From contig QRFJ01000297.1 in assembly GCA_006176705.1 (NCBI GenBank), forward strand, positions 868,001-932,000: 64,000 nt of DNA. Reading direction: 5' to 3'. A program made the position numbers and the translations under genes. Position 1 is the stretch's first letter, and each line of letters opens with the position of its first letter. The stretch is from Cocos nucifera. Its lineage: Eukaryota; Streptophyta; Magnoliopsida; Arecales; Arecaceae. Below the pieces are notes generated by a model, which saw only the letters and a program-made list of their open reading frames with translations, had not been told where the DNA came from and did not search any database. Below, one piece after another: positions 37,491 through 49,483 of the stretch.

Positions 37491-39334
37491 AGATTCTAGT
37501 TAGATATTATAATTTTGACTTGACCAATTTGTTTAGGAATTTTATTTTTAAACAAATTAGCTCCCACTATTTTCTCGGATCCCTACACTCCCTCTGTAGA
37601 GATGCGAAAATCTCCGCGATTAATGATTTCTAGTGGGTGGTGCGGTCTCACCAACTGACTCATCACCTCACCTAACAGTTATTGGTGATGGGTTAGCCAA
37701 TGAGTGAACAACTCTTGTTCAATGATTCTCTAATCATGGTGCACCCAAACTTGGTCTCTAATTCATGAATCTCACCGTATCCGGAATATTGATCCACTCC
37801 TTAGTTAAGTCAGACCCACCATTTGCATAGACTGGGTTCCTAATTGAGTCTCTCACCGTATCCAAATATTGAGCCCAACTCATCCTCCAGCCCATAGCAT
37901 CCAATGCCTAATAGACATGGTTGCATCTTCCCGGTGCAACTGAGCCACTGTATCCAGCCGAGAACAATCAACCCCGGGAAGGGCCCGCACATCTACAATG
38001 GTGGAAGACCTCAGACTTAATCTTTTCTTAGGGAGAATTGATTCAGGTCTCATTAAACTAGACTTGTCATTAGTCATAACAATTATGACTAACCTAGTGG
38101 CATGGGTTAGCTCGGATTATTGACCACCTCAGATCAGAACTGTGTCAACAGATATGGCCAGGTAAGTGAGATCCGGTGGAAGGAATATGCCATTAACTCG
38201 CACAAGAATGCATTCAGGTCGAGTAGCTTCCAATTAAAAACCAGTCGGTCGTATGTGCCAAACTTACCTTAGACACCAAATTGTTGAGTCAGAACCAATT
38301 GGGTTAGCCTACAATCCAGACTCTAACCTCTGAGCCTAATTAGGTCTTGCTTGATCGTGACTCGATCTTGACCCAGACTTAATCCTATTAGGCTGGTCAA
38401 TTTAAGCATTGTTGATCCCATCTAACCAACTCTTGATTCGGTTTGATCAACCGCTTAGACCTAATTGAGCTACCCAAGCCCGAACCCAGTATTATGAATA
38501 TGTCTTAGATCTGAAATTCTCAATTTTAGACCTAATTAATATTCCATAAACTTAATTCTTAATTAAGTTGGGTTCATAAACAAAATATGCACAATAAATC
38601 CTAGGGTTTCAGGATCTAGGGTTTTGCAGAAAGTAAGTTTTGGGTTTCTGATTAAGGACGAACACGCAGCACCCCTACACATCATAAGAACACCCCATCG
38701 AATGGGAAGAGAGGGCCTTTAAACCCTTCTTCGTTCTTATGACCGGACGGCCAAGAGGAACGCCTTAATCAGGAACATTCAATACTACAAAATAATATTT
38801 AGATCTATATCATATATCTCATATATAAAGTTAGATCTAATCATGGCATATTTTGCATACATCTCATGTATCATAATCATGCATATTTTCAGATCTAAAT
38901 TATCTCATAATAATCTAAAAAATTAGATTTAAATTGATCTAATCAAAATAAATTCTAATCTAGATAATTATGTAGAACTATTCTACAACTAGTCTAGACA
39001 TGCATCAATCATATCTCATATGATATTTAAAATTAAATAATTTTTATTTGCTGTTTATTTAGATGTTATTATAACACTTATAATATCAAAAAATAGTAAA
39101 TAAATAAGATCTAAAATATGATTTAATCAGATTAAATCAAAGACATGCAAGAACTATTCTATAGAACTATTCTATTCTAGAACTAGTCATGCATATTTTC
39201 TAATCTTAGATCCAAATCATTTAATTTTAATTTTTTTGATTTTAGATCTGATCACATCTCATGTGACATCTAAAATCACTTTATTTTCTAATTAAAATAA
39301 AATTTAAAATTAGATCTAAATACTTTAGAACCAT
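37491..39334 (-). other. Element C 5' leader
   Basis: About 1.8 kb of non-coding sequence lies between primer site and gag, a layout also seen in element B. It shares GGCCAGGTAAG (38156-38166) and 'ccttagacacc' text with the leader of B. The part near the primer site is AT-rich, with repeated 'agatctaa' phrases. No supported ORF. Confidence 0.65.
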
Positions 39335-39347
39335 GGCTCTGATACCA
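39335..39347 (-). other. Primer-binding site of element C
   Basis: The minus strand reads TGGTATCAGAGCC, the exact initiator-tRNA-Met site, two bases from the LTR edge. Confidence 0.95.
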
Positions 39348-39349
39348 GT

Positions 39350-41643
39350 TGAAGGGAAAATCCTGATTTCTCGGTCCAGGTTCGTCCAGATCTGATCAGA
39401 TCAAGAGATATATTTCAAAAATTTTTCTCTTGATCCCAATCAGATCTTGATATATTTTAGATCTAATTCTTATTATTTTAATAAATAAAATAAAATAAGA
39501 TAAATTAAATCAAATTTAATTTACCTTGATTTGGGTAATCCTATTACCCTGTTGATGATCCTGATTGCAGCGGAAGGTTCTGGATCTAGCCACGCAAGCG
39601 CCTGGCCTCTACCGGTATCCACTCGGGTTGGATCTAGAGATCCTCTTCTTCTCTATCACATCTCCAAAAATCAGATCTGGATCTGATCTGGAGGATCTTC
39701 AAAACTCCTTTTGAAGATCAGCAGTCGTCCTTTGCAGCAGTGCAGCCTTCTTGCTTTTGATCGCCTTTCTTTTGATCTGGAATCGCACCAACCAAAGGTC
39801 CAAAACTCTTTTGGACGTGGAGAGGAGAAGGGAGAAGAGAGTTTGGCATGGAGGAAGAGGGGAGAGGCAGCCTTGGGGCGTGGGAAATCTCTGATTCTAA
39901 TTGCATTAATTTGAGTTGGGCACAGGGTCTTATTTATAGACTAAGCTTGATCCAACTCCTCTTCCTTCCCAACCAATCACAACCCTTTGTGAAATCAGAT
40001 CTAAATCTGATTGGTTGGGAATAGAGTCCCCTGGATTCCTCCTTAGAGGGTGCCTAAGACCAGTCAAAGTTGGATTCTTAGTAGAACTCTGAATTGGAAT
40101 CCAAAAAGGGAGATGGAGTCCTTGTCCAACAAGGACTCCTAGGCGCCTCCAACTTGGGCACACGCCTAAGGGTGGCGTGCGCCCTCCTCCTTGCCAGGTT
40201 CTGGCAGGGGGACAGGCCCCCACCAGCTCTCCAATAGGTGCATGACATGTGGTCAAAAGTTAAAGTGTCAATGGTCAACATTTGACCAGTCAAGGTAGAC
40301 TTTTGACCAAAGTCAAAGAACAAGAAATGGCAGGTGACCAAAAATGGCAGGTAATGTCTTACAAAATAAGACAACCTTTTCTGACTTGGACAACCTCCAG
40401 TCAGACCATATGAAGGCCTCTGATTGAGCACAAACTCCTTTGGCTCAGTCAGGACAACTTATTTATGATAGCAAAAGAAGAACGTTAGGTTCAATCGAGT
40501 GCTAGCACGATTTTCCTTGAACCTAATTGAATCTCATTCAGATCAATTGAACTAGATCAGTTCAATTGATGATCACCAGATTCAAACCCTTGTTTGTGTG
40601 ACCCAGTTAGGTTCAGTTCTGTATGGTAATGGGATATGTCATGATCTCTATCATAGACATCATCGAAACTCCTTTCGATGGATCAGAACTCTTCTGATTC
40701 GAACAGCTAGAATGATCGATCATCTAAATCATTCTAATTGCTCCCAAAATCCACCAGTGACACCTAGCAGTATATGGTGGCAACCCATCAGAGCTGAATG
40801 CGAACCTCTTGGTGCAGCTACCTGTGTGATTAAGTTCTTCTATCTTGAGCCCCGATCAGATTAGGGTTAAGGTGAAACTCGTCAAACCCTAGTCTCTGTC
40901 ATATGATGTAATCATTCGATTCGAGTCCAATGTGAAAATCTAAATAGAAACTCTTTCTATTATTTCACTCTGCCATGGCCATGGGCTTCTGGACTTGATT
41001 CTCATGATCATCATAGGGCTGCTCCTCTACCACCGAGGTAGATAGATTCCATCTTGATGCAATCCAGTTCCTACAATGAACATGCTATAGCCAACATACA
41101 CCTCAGGGTTCCATATGGCTAGGAGATCGAGTAATGGTGTAGTCAAACTATAACACCCTCAAGGTGAACTGCCGATGCATCTCAGGTCAAAGAACCAGAC
41201 ACACTACTGCAGCATCGAGTCAGTCATTGACGAGAAGGTAGACTCCCTAATGACTACTCGAGGTGGTCACGCTCAGTGCCCTCGTTCTCTAACGAGTATC
41301 CTGTACTCTCGCTCTGGTGTCTCCACACCATAGACTCAAGACTTATCTACTAAAGAGAAGCGATCGTACACCAACCTTCTGGATCAATCACCATCCTCAT
41401 GATGATCCTATGGTCGGGAGCTGTTTATGAGTTAATAATGATTATTCATGTCTTAAATTTTCAACTCTTGAAAATATGAATTATCATTACCATTAACTCA
41501 AAGGATGTATCACAGACACTAAATACACAGGTGTGATAGAAAATAACCCATTTTATTGATTATAGTCAAAATTATAATTTTGCCCCTAGAAGTGTATTAC
41601 AAGTGTCAGCCAATTTTGGCTTCTAGGGCACATATATCTAACA
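39350..41643 (-). repeat. 5' LTR of element C
   Basis: This 2294-bp copy, matching 31246-33509, carries a few small insertions, mainly in its first 250 bp and at 39930-39970 in + coordinates. It ends TATCTAACA and is followed by the ATGAC duplication. Confidence 0.93.
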
Positions 41644-42417
41644 ATGACATATTCCAAATTGTGTTAGGAGAGATACAAGAGATGTTGGGCAATTGTTGAT
41701 ATCTCAAAGTAGTGCTGTTGCCTTAGTTGATGCTTCTGTTAAAATTAGTCTCGAAAAGTTTAGAAAGTTGTTGGTATCTTATATGGCTATGCATGATTTG
41801 CCATTTTCATTTATTAAGTGGGATGGGCTTAGGGCGGTTTTTCAATACTTAACGTTAGAGTTGAAAATGATAAGTACAAACACTTGTAAAGCTGATTGCA
41901 TTAAAATTTTTCAAGAGGGAGATGGCTAGGATAGAAAATATGCTAGTTTCTACATCTGGTAGAGTTAGTTTGACATCAGACTTGTAGACTTCAATGACCA
42001 CTGATGGATATATTTACTTAACAGCCTATTTCATTGATAAGGATTGGCATTTGCAAAAACAAATATTTAACTTTTCTTTTATACCTCCTCCTCATAATGG
42101 AATATGAGTGGCTGAGAAGATTCATACTTTTGTAAGTGATTGGGGCATTGATATCAAATTATTTTCAATTACTTTGGATAATGCATCATCAATCATCAAA
42201 TGATGTTTTTGTTGATATGTTAACAACTCAGTTGAACTTGAGGCAAGGATTGGTATGTGATGGAAAATTTCTTCACCTTCGTTGTTGTGCTCACATTTTA
42301 AACTTGATTGTTCAAGATGGATTAAAGGAGATTGATGAGTCTGTCCAAAAGATTCATGAGAGCATCAAGTATCTTAAGGGTTCCTAAGTTAGAAAACAAA
42401 AATTCTTGGAGTGTGTT
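41644..42417 (+). pseudogene. hAT transposase piece 2: end of BED finger and core
   Basis: After the duplicated ATGAC the frame reads HIPNCVRRDTRDVGQLLISQ, completing the finger. It continues through LEKFRKLLVSYMAMHDLPFSF to 41929, where a shift occurs. Then come RVSLTSDL with a stop where Trp is usual, TTDGYIYLTAYFIDKDWHLQKQ, PPPHNGI, GIDIKLFSITLDNAS, and HLRCCAHILNLIVQDGLKEID. These are the conserved blocks of the hAT RNase-H-like core. A 7-bp tandem duplication (TCATCAA twice, 42186-42199) breaks the frame in DNASSND. A stop at 42385 lies after YLKGS. The piece ends at the GTGTT duplication of element D. Confidence 0.85.
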
Positions 42418-45096
42418 TGTCATGCTTCTAAACTAAAATTATGAGCTAGGGGTTATGGCAATCACCGCACGCTCATAGGAAACTCTTCCCATAAGCATAC
42501 AAGGCATTTTATCATGCTATCATAAAGCAACAACAAAAAATTAATCAATAAATTAAATTTAAAATTTAACTAATTAAAATCTAATTTTAATATTCTATAA
42601 AGTTCAACAATGCCCAAAAGATCTTATATCAGCTTCAGTAAAATTTTTAATCTAAAATACAAATATTAAAATTTTATTTCTAATCACTCTTCTGTATATA
42701 TCTGCATATCATCTTAGTTCTCAAGATTTATAAAAATAATAAAAATAGGAGTAATAAGCTAGACAGTCTAGTAAGCAATGATCACTTTAACTAGATTTCG
42801 TCATACAAATAAAATAAATCATCACTTGTAAAAAATAAGCATATAGAGTTCATTAGTGCAAAATCAATTTCTATTATGTAGTATTTTTAAATATTTATCA
42901 TATCAAATTCAATTTTTTTAATTTTTTTAAGAATTTAATTTTTTTAATCATCGAATTCTTATTAATCATTCCCGTCCGTCATGAGCTGTGACCATGTTAT
43001 CCATGTGGTAGGATCATAATACCACGTATCATCTTACAATGAGTTGCAAATCATCTAGCAGCAAAGTTCTTTGGAATCGCTGGTCTGCTGGTGAATTATC
43101 GTTGGTCTGCTGGCGATATGTTGTCGGTCTCACTAGCAATATAAATCCTGAGGAATAATTCTTTGCCAATGTTTTAGCCTTCATTGGCTAGGTCCTCCAT
43201 ATAGTCAGGCTAAGAGTTCAAAAATCATCTTAATTCTTGTCATAATTCATATTTCTTATTTTAGTTTGATAAGATTTCATATAATCATGTGGTATCAAAA
43301 TCAATCAAGTATAATGCATAATAAGAATAATTTTTTCAATCATGCTTCATCACAACATTTAAAAAATAGACATTTTCAATAACAAAATATCATTCATTAA
43401 ATTCATGCATCATTTCGTAAATCAATTTCAAGAAAATATATTATAAATTGCTAATAATCTAGAAAAAGATGAAACATTACTTACCTCGTATGCATTTCAA
43501 CAAATCCACATAATTCTAGCAATTTCTTTCCAAAATTTTCTATTCATAGATCATACTACAGTACTTCATTATCAGACATCCACAATCCTATACAGTATTA
43601 ATTTCAATAATAAAAATAGATACGAATAATCCAAAAAGAAAGATTGATCTAATCATCTTAATTTTATCAATCAAGATTAGACTAGGAGGTAGATGGTTCA
43701 ATATTTATTTATTTAGATCAAATTGGATTCGAAGCAGCATGATTGGAAATCTTTCATTAAGTTCATAAATCAAGTGGAGAGAGAAGCTTAAAAGATGAAT
43801 CAGGATCAATCAGATGATATAGTCTAACAATCTGATCGATCAGATTAAGATAATCAAATCATGATGAAATTATCATATAGATAATTTAATAAAATCATGA
43901 ATGATAAAATTTAAAGATATCTGATCTGGCCAAGATGGATGCCAGTATACTATCTGATGATCACGAATTAGGATTCCTTCACTAGCGTCATTCAAATTCA
44001 TCATCAATCTTCTTAAAAATCTAGAAAATCCTAGGAGACAGACATAATTTTTAAAAAAGGAAAGTAGAGAGAAAATTATACTGAGAGAAAGTAAAGAGGG
44101 AAAGAAAAGAGAAAGAGAGGAGAGAGAAAATATTTTCTTTCTTTTCTTTCTTTCTCTCTTTTTTCTAAAATCCAATAATCCTAATAGAAAGAGAAAATAG
44201 GAGAGAGAAAGTAGAGAAAAAATAAATCTTCTAGAGAGAGAAAGTTAGATTCAAGATTTGAGATGGGAGAGAGGGAAGAGAGAGATTTTTTTTCTTATTT
44301 TCCTTTTCTTTTCTTCTTTTCTCCTTTTTTCTTCTCTTTTTCTCTTTCTTCCTTTTTCCTTTTCTTTTTTTTCTTCCATAGCAAAATAGAGGACTTGGTC
44401 CTCTTCCTATTTCACATAATAGGGGATTTGTTTGTCCCGTTGTTCTCAGGGCTAGAGAGGTTCCCTCCCAGTTAGCAATAGTTATGGTCGAAAGAGAAGG
44501 CCATGATGGCAACAACCAGCTAGGTCCAACGACCGGTGGTAGCCAATGACATAAAAAAAAGCAAGAAAATGGGCGGTAGAATAGGGGTTTCCAAAATTCT
44601 AATTTTTCTTTCAAAATACAACAAATAAGTACTCAAAATCTCAATCTAAATTTCAAAAAGAGATTAAAGAGGAACTTCTTAATGGATTACCTAGTTTTTG
44701 ATGGGTTTTGATCCGATTTTTTGATAGCCAAAGCAAGGATGAACCATCGATAATAGGAAGAAATCGAAGTGATTTTTAATGGTAATTTTGTAATGAAAAA
44801 CTTAGGGGATCAAGGCCTTTAAATAAACCTTGCTTAGAGAGGTTATTGAGTTGGATTTTAACTAAATTTTCTAGTGGATTTAGAGTCCTAATCTATGAAG
44901 AATTTGGAAGCTCTTCCATGTCCTTCCACTCACTTCCATGCTATTTCTAGCACGTGCGTTGCACGTGCTGGCCAAATTTCTTTTTTTTTTTTTTTAATTT
45001 TCTTCATGCTTTGAGATCCATGCATGGGGAGGTTAAATCTTAGCAAATTTTTTATGGCTGCTTTATAGTTTGTGCTATCAAATTTGGGGTATCACA
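42418..45096 (-). repeat. 3' LTR of element D
   Basis: It begins TGTCATGC and ends TTTGGGGTATCACA in + coordinates. It contains a long pyrimidine-rich stretch (44130-44380) and a 'ctggtctgctggtgaat' cluster (43080-43140). Open frames here (43873-44614) are low-complexity and not supported as genes. Confidence 0.87.
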
Positions 45097-45144
45097 TTCT
45101 CCCATCCTAAAAAAAAAATTATTTCCAAAATTTTTCTTGCTTAA
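45097..45144 (-). other. Element D internal sequence left of E, with polypurine tract
   Basis: Forty-eight bases containing TTCTCCCATCCTAAAAAAAA, the complement of a polypurine tract. The last five, CTTAA, form the target duplication of E. Confidence 0.7.
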
Positions 45145-46197
45145 TGTTGGTGCAGAATCTGGTTGACGCTAGATCGAGCTAGAGTTGGGGAAGAAAACGT
45201 CACCGCTGGTGACCTGCAAAATAAAGTTCCATCCAGAGTTGGTGGTGGTGGCTCCGGCAGGATCCTTCGATGATCAAGTCAGCTCTTCAGGCCAATAGAA
45301 ATGGAATACTCAGATAAGAATTCAGCAAAGTTTTGGAAAGAAGAAGAGAACCTCAAGAAAACGTATCTGAAGGATCTCTTTCTATAGACGGAGCCTGTAT
45401 TGCCATAACCATTCGATAGTGGGCCGCTTGAGGCCACGTATAATTTATTACCATAACTGTCCGATAGTGGGCCATTCGAGGCCACATAAAATTTATTACA
45501 GAGAGACCCATTCATTGAGATTTAATAGCCAAAATTTGGAGAAAGCAGGCATTGGTTGGTGAAGAGCTTTGACATATGTCAATTCTAGAGGAGTTTGAAC
45601 TCCTAAAGGAAATACGGCTAGAGAAGATCATCTGAAAGGAATACTACTTGAAATCTGGAAGTAATCCATTAGAGGAATTTGGATGGAGTTTGACTGATGG
45701 AGAAGTCCATAAGAAGTCTGACTGGTGAAGAAGTTCGGCTGAAGAAGAAGTCCGAAAGGAGTTTGGCTCCTAGAGAAATTAGACCGCTGGAGAAATTCTA
45801 TTGAAGGAGAAGTCAGAAAGAAGTTCGGCTCTTGGAGAAATCTGACTGAAGGAGAAGTCTGGAAGGAGTTCAGCTCTTGGAGGAATCCGACTGAATGTGA
45901 AGTTTGAAAGGAGTTCGACTGTTGGAGAAATTTGATTGAAGAAAAAATTTGAAAGAAGTTTGGCTCCTGGAGGAATCCAACTGAAGATAAAGTTTAGAAG
46001 AAGTTTAGCTGTTGAAGGAATTTAATTGAAGGAAAAGTCTGAAAGAAGTTCGGCTATTGGACAAATTTGACTGAAGGAGAAGTTTGGAAGGAGTTCGACT
46101 GCTGAAGAATTTTCGATCGAAGCTCTTCTATGATTATCAGTTATATTAGGCTAAGCATCAGACTGGACTTTGGCGGGAGTGGGGTTTATCCCCAATA
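45145..46197 (-). repeat. 3' LTR of element E
   Basis: It begins TGTTGGTGCAGAATCT and ends GGTTTATCCCCAATA in + coordinates. The region 45690-46110 is built of roughly 45-bp subrepeats of the type 'ctggaggaatccgactgaag'. Confidence 0.87.
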
Positions 46198-46287
46198 ATA
46201 GTTCCTCCACTCTCGAGTTCAAAATTTGAAGGAAGAGAGTACAAGAAAGATGACTGTCAAAGTTCTTTTTTGGACTCTGCATCTGTT

Positions 46288-46780
46288 GAGGTTGAAACTC
46301 GGAGGAGATCTTATCTTCTTCTGAAGTTGAAGCATGGGAGAGATCTTATCTCCAGTCGAGGTTGAAATTCGGGGGAGATCTCATCTTCTATTGAGATTGA
46401 AGCTCGAAAAAGATCTTATCTTCGATCGAGGTTGAAGGAGATCCTATCTCCTATTGAAGTTGAAGCTCGAAGAAGATCTTATCTCCAGTCGAGATTGTAG
46501 GAGATCTCATCTTCTGTTGAAGTTGAAGCTCGAAGAAGATCTTATCTCCAGCTGAGGTTGTAGGAGATCTTATCTCCTATTGAAGTTGAAGCTCAGGGGA
46601 GTTCTTATCTCCAGCTAAGGTTGTAGGAGATCTTATCTCCTATTGAAGTTGAAGTTGAAGCTCGGAGAAGATCTTATCTCTAGTCGAGGTTGTAGGAGAT
46701 CTTATTTTCTATTGAGGTTGAAAGAGATTCTATCTTCTGTTGAAGCTCAGAAAAGATCTTATCTCCAATCGAGTTGGGGC
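46288..46780. repeat. Tandem array, roughly 62-bp units (GATCTTATCTCC type)
   Basis: About eight units, each containing two 'gagatcttatctcc'-like phrases separated by 'gttgaagctcg' or 'tcgaggttg'. It lies between gag and the 3' LTR of E. Units are diverged and partly truncated, so the count is approximate. Confidence 0.8.
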
Positions 46781-47735
46781 TTCTCTTCTCACCTCATCTA
46801 AAATGAACGAGACCTTCAACTTTGTTCACGTTATGATGAGATTTTTCTCCTATTCCTAACAAGTTGTAGGGGCACATAAGGACCGTTGTTGGGGCCTCTC
46901 CCCTCATCTCATCTAAAATGAGCGAGATTTTCGACTTTGCTAATATTAGGATGAGGTTCTCCTCCTATTCCTAATGGGCCTTTGACTTTGCTCACGTTAG
47001 GACGAGGTTCTTCCTCCTATTCCTAACGGACTGTAGGGGTACATTAGGGCCAATGTCAGGGCCTCTCCCCTCATCTCATCTAAAATGAACGAGGCCTTCA
47101 ATTTTGCTCATGTTTAGGATGAGGTTCTCCTCCTGTTTCTAATAGGCTGTAGGAATATATTAGGGCTATTATCAGGGCCTCTCCCTTCATCTCATCTAAA
47201 ATAAATGAAACATTCAACTTTGCTCACATTAGAACGAGGTTCTCCTCCTATTCTTAATGGACTGTAGGAGCACATTAGGACAGTTATCAGGGCCTCTTCC
47301 CTCATCTCGTCTAAAATGAATGAGGCCTTCGACTTTGCTCACGTTAGGATGAGGTTCTTCTTCTGTTCTTAATGGATTGTAGGGGCACATTAGGACCATT
47401 GTCAGGGCCTCTCCCCTCATCTCATCTAAAATGAACGAGATCTTCAACTTTGCTTATGTTAGGATGAGGTTCTCCTCCTATTTCTAATGGGCTGTAGGAG
47501 CACATAAGGACCGTTGTCGGGGCCTCTCCTCTTATCTCGTCTAAAATTAATGAGGCCTTTGACTTTTCTCATGTTAGGATGAGATTCTCCTTCTGTTGCT
47601 AATGGACTGTAGGGGCACATAAGGGTCATTGTTGGGGCCTCTCCCCCCATCTCATCTAAAATGAACGAGATCTTCAACTTGCTCATGTTAGGATGAGGTT
47701 CTCCTTCTATTCCTAACATGGCCACTTTTGATTGC
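46781..47735. repeat. Tandem array, about eight 112-117-bp units
   Basis: Each unit has 'cctctcccctcatctc', then 'taaaatgaacgag', 'cttcaactttgctcacgtta', 'ggatgaggttctcctcctat' and 'gggctgtaggggcaca'. Unit starts near 47060, 47176, 47291, 47405, 47517 and 47634 give the spacing. Minus-strand frames (47229-47447, 47459-47764) repeat a peptide with each unit because the array is repetitive. They are not supported as genes. Confidence 0.88.
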
Positions 47736-48089
47736 TTCTTTCTATCTTCACATAATTTTTGCATAAAAAAACAATAATGTTAAGATGGAAGAGTTTTATT
47801 GAAGAAAAATTATCGATAGTACATTCTCAGATTTTCTAAATTCTAGGATCGTGGAAGCGTTGTTCCTCCAAACTCCTTCAAACGATAAGTTTCGGATCGG
47901 ACGACCTCCGCTATTTCATACGGGCCTTCCTAATTTGGGACAAGCTTCTCCTGGCTCTGAGGCTAAGAGATGGCAACTCGCCGAAGCACTAAGTTCCTCA
48001 GAGATAGTGTTGATGATGCCGAGAGACGGTCGATCTCTTTATTGTTCCTCCCTCCTTGGTGGTTTTGGCTATGGTAGTATCCTCGACCG
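47736..48089 (-). other. Element E junction between gag and the repeat arrays
   Basis: Minus-strand traces such as LGIINTISEE correspond to the GIINMILGG that follows gag in element G. The sequence then loses resemblance to protease and enters the repeat arrays. The deletion that removed pol therefore lies about here. No separate gene is visible. Confidence 0.5.
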
Positions 48090-49365
48090 ATCTTTTTTTG
48101 CTTCGGACTGACGTCTGTGGAGCATTGAGGGGGGCATAGTTGTGAAATCTTCTGGAGGGAGAACTTCATTGTGCCCTTCTATCGGGGCTTCTTTGATGAT
48201 GAGCTCGAGGAGTTTGAGCTTGCTTGCGCTCGAAGAAAGTCCGTGACCATGGCCGAACTTTATTCGACCCTCCATCAGCTATAGGTTTATTAGACTTGCC
48301 CGCCCACCGCTCTCCTACGGCTTCCTCATCCTTCAACTTGAAGGCTTTTTCCACTCAGACATATCCTTCAGCCCAAGCTAGCAAATCGACAAAGTTCTTG
48401 GGGTACTTCTTCTCCAGGGAGAATAGCAAATCATTCTTCTGAAGGCCGCCCTTGAGCGTGGCTATTGCAATAGATTGGTTCAGGTTTTGGACCTCCAATG
48501 CAGTAGCATTAAATCGGATGATATAAGCTCGGATAGATTTTCCCTCCTTCTGCTTGATATTCATTAAAAAATCTGAACCTCGGTGGGGACGTCGACTGCT
48601 AATGAAGTGAGTCATAAATTGATGGCTCATCTAGTCAAAGAAGAAGATCATATCCAGCTTCAACACCGAGTACCAGTTTCTTGTTGCTCCCTTTAAGGTA
48701 GATAGAAAAGCTTGACATAAGATGGTGTCTGGTGCACCATGGAGCAGCATCATAGTTCGAAAGGCCTTCAGATGATCGATCAGATCAGAAGTTCCATCGT
48801 AGCTTTTAAATTGGAGAAGCTTAAAGTTCGGTGGAATGGACTCTTGCATAATTCGATGAGAGAAATGGGGATCGGTGCGGACGTCGTCATGGTGAGACGA
48901 AGCGACGTGGTGGAGTTTCTTAATCCGTCGATTCATCTCTCATAGTTTCTGATCGAGGATGTCATCTCGATCGTAGATCTTGGAAGACTTTCAACTGTAG
49001 ATGGGAAAGATCTCTTCTGGAGAAGAATTAAGATCTGAACAAGGATCCTTTGCTCTCTATTTTCCCTTTCCAGGGGCGACGGGTATGCTAGCCCAAGTGC
49101 TCCTCCTTGGGACTGATTTTTGATATTTCAATGGTGAATTTTCTGGTGGAACCACCACCGAGGGCTGCTGCATGGCCTGCATTATTTTAATGAGGCCCTG
49201 AACCTACTGCATTAGTAGGTTAAACTATCCCGGATCTATCGTGGCCATCGATGGAGGAGGAGGTTGAAGCACCGACGATGGAGCAGGAACGGATGGATCT
49301 GGCTCAGATCTGATAGCAGAAGTGGTAAATCTCTAGATAGTCATCTTTTTTGAAAGCATTTCTTG
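48090..49365 (-). pseudogene. Element E gag
   Basis: The protein starts near 49365 with a short basic N-terminus (MLSKKMTI), then proline-rich sequence around 49260. The retrotransposon gag domain follows: ESIPPNFKLLQFKSYDGTSD (about 48840), HLKAFRTMMLLHGAPD, LSTLKGATRNWYSVLK (48680), SSRRPHRGSDFLMNIKQKEG (48580), IRAYIIRFNATALEV, ATLKGGLQKNDLLFSLEKKYP (48430) and DLLAWAEGYV. It has a small number of stops and shifts (for example near 48631 and 48355). Homologous to 62080-63500 in element G. Gag alone can be packaged with help from a related autonomous element; this is inference. Confidence 0.85.
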
Positions 49366-49468
49366 GGATTGAGGGAGAGGATGGAGATGAACCTTGAAGA
49401 AGAAGATCCACAGGATCGATTGAGCACTCCTTTAAGAACAAGGGTACCTTAGGAATAGAGGGCCCTTT

Positions 49469-49480
49469 CTCTAGCGCCAA
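49469..49480 (-). other. Primer-binding site of element E
   Basis: The minus strand reads TTGGCGCTAGAG three bases after the LTR, matching the TTGACGCTAGAAG at the same place in element G (one transition). The cognate tRNA is not identified here. Confidence 0.7.
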
Positions 49481-49483
49481 TCC

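Larger units (their letters stand above)
31246..41643 (-). mobile_element. Element C: young, nearly complete Copia retrotransposon inside the hAT gene
   Basis: It runs on the minus strand: 5' LTR 39350-41643, primer site 39335-39347, leader, gag-pol (37490 down to 33524), polypurine tract, 3' LTR 31246-33509. The duplication ATGAC is exact (31241-31245, 41644-41648). Total length is 10398 bp. LTRs start TGTTAGAT and end CCCTTCA on the element strand. By eye they are about 95 % identical in the worst stretch I compared, and a 267-bp stretch differs by about one residue when translated. All Copia domains are present and catalytic motifs intact, but a few stops and frameshifts break the polyprotein. 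Confidence 0.95.

Noticed and set aside
32466..40864. An 88-codon open frame present in two near-identical copies (32466-32732, 40598-40864), looking like a duplicated gene
   Set aside because: The two copies are the same position in the two LTRs of element C. Their similarity reflects LTR identity, and no known domain is visible.
43873..44614. Serine/phenylalanine- or lysine-rich frames on both strands
   Set aside because: They come from the pyrimidine/purine-rich low-complexity tract of the D LTR.
47229..47764. Minus-strand frames with a repeating peptide (FRRDEGRGPDN type)
   Set aside because: They are produced by the 115-bp tandem array. Register breaks and stops occur between units.
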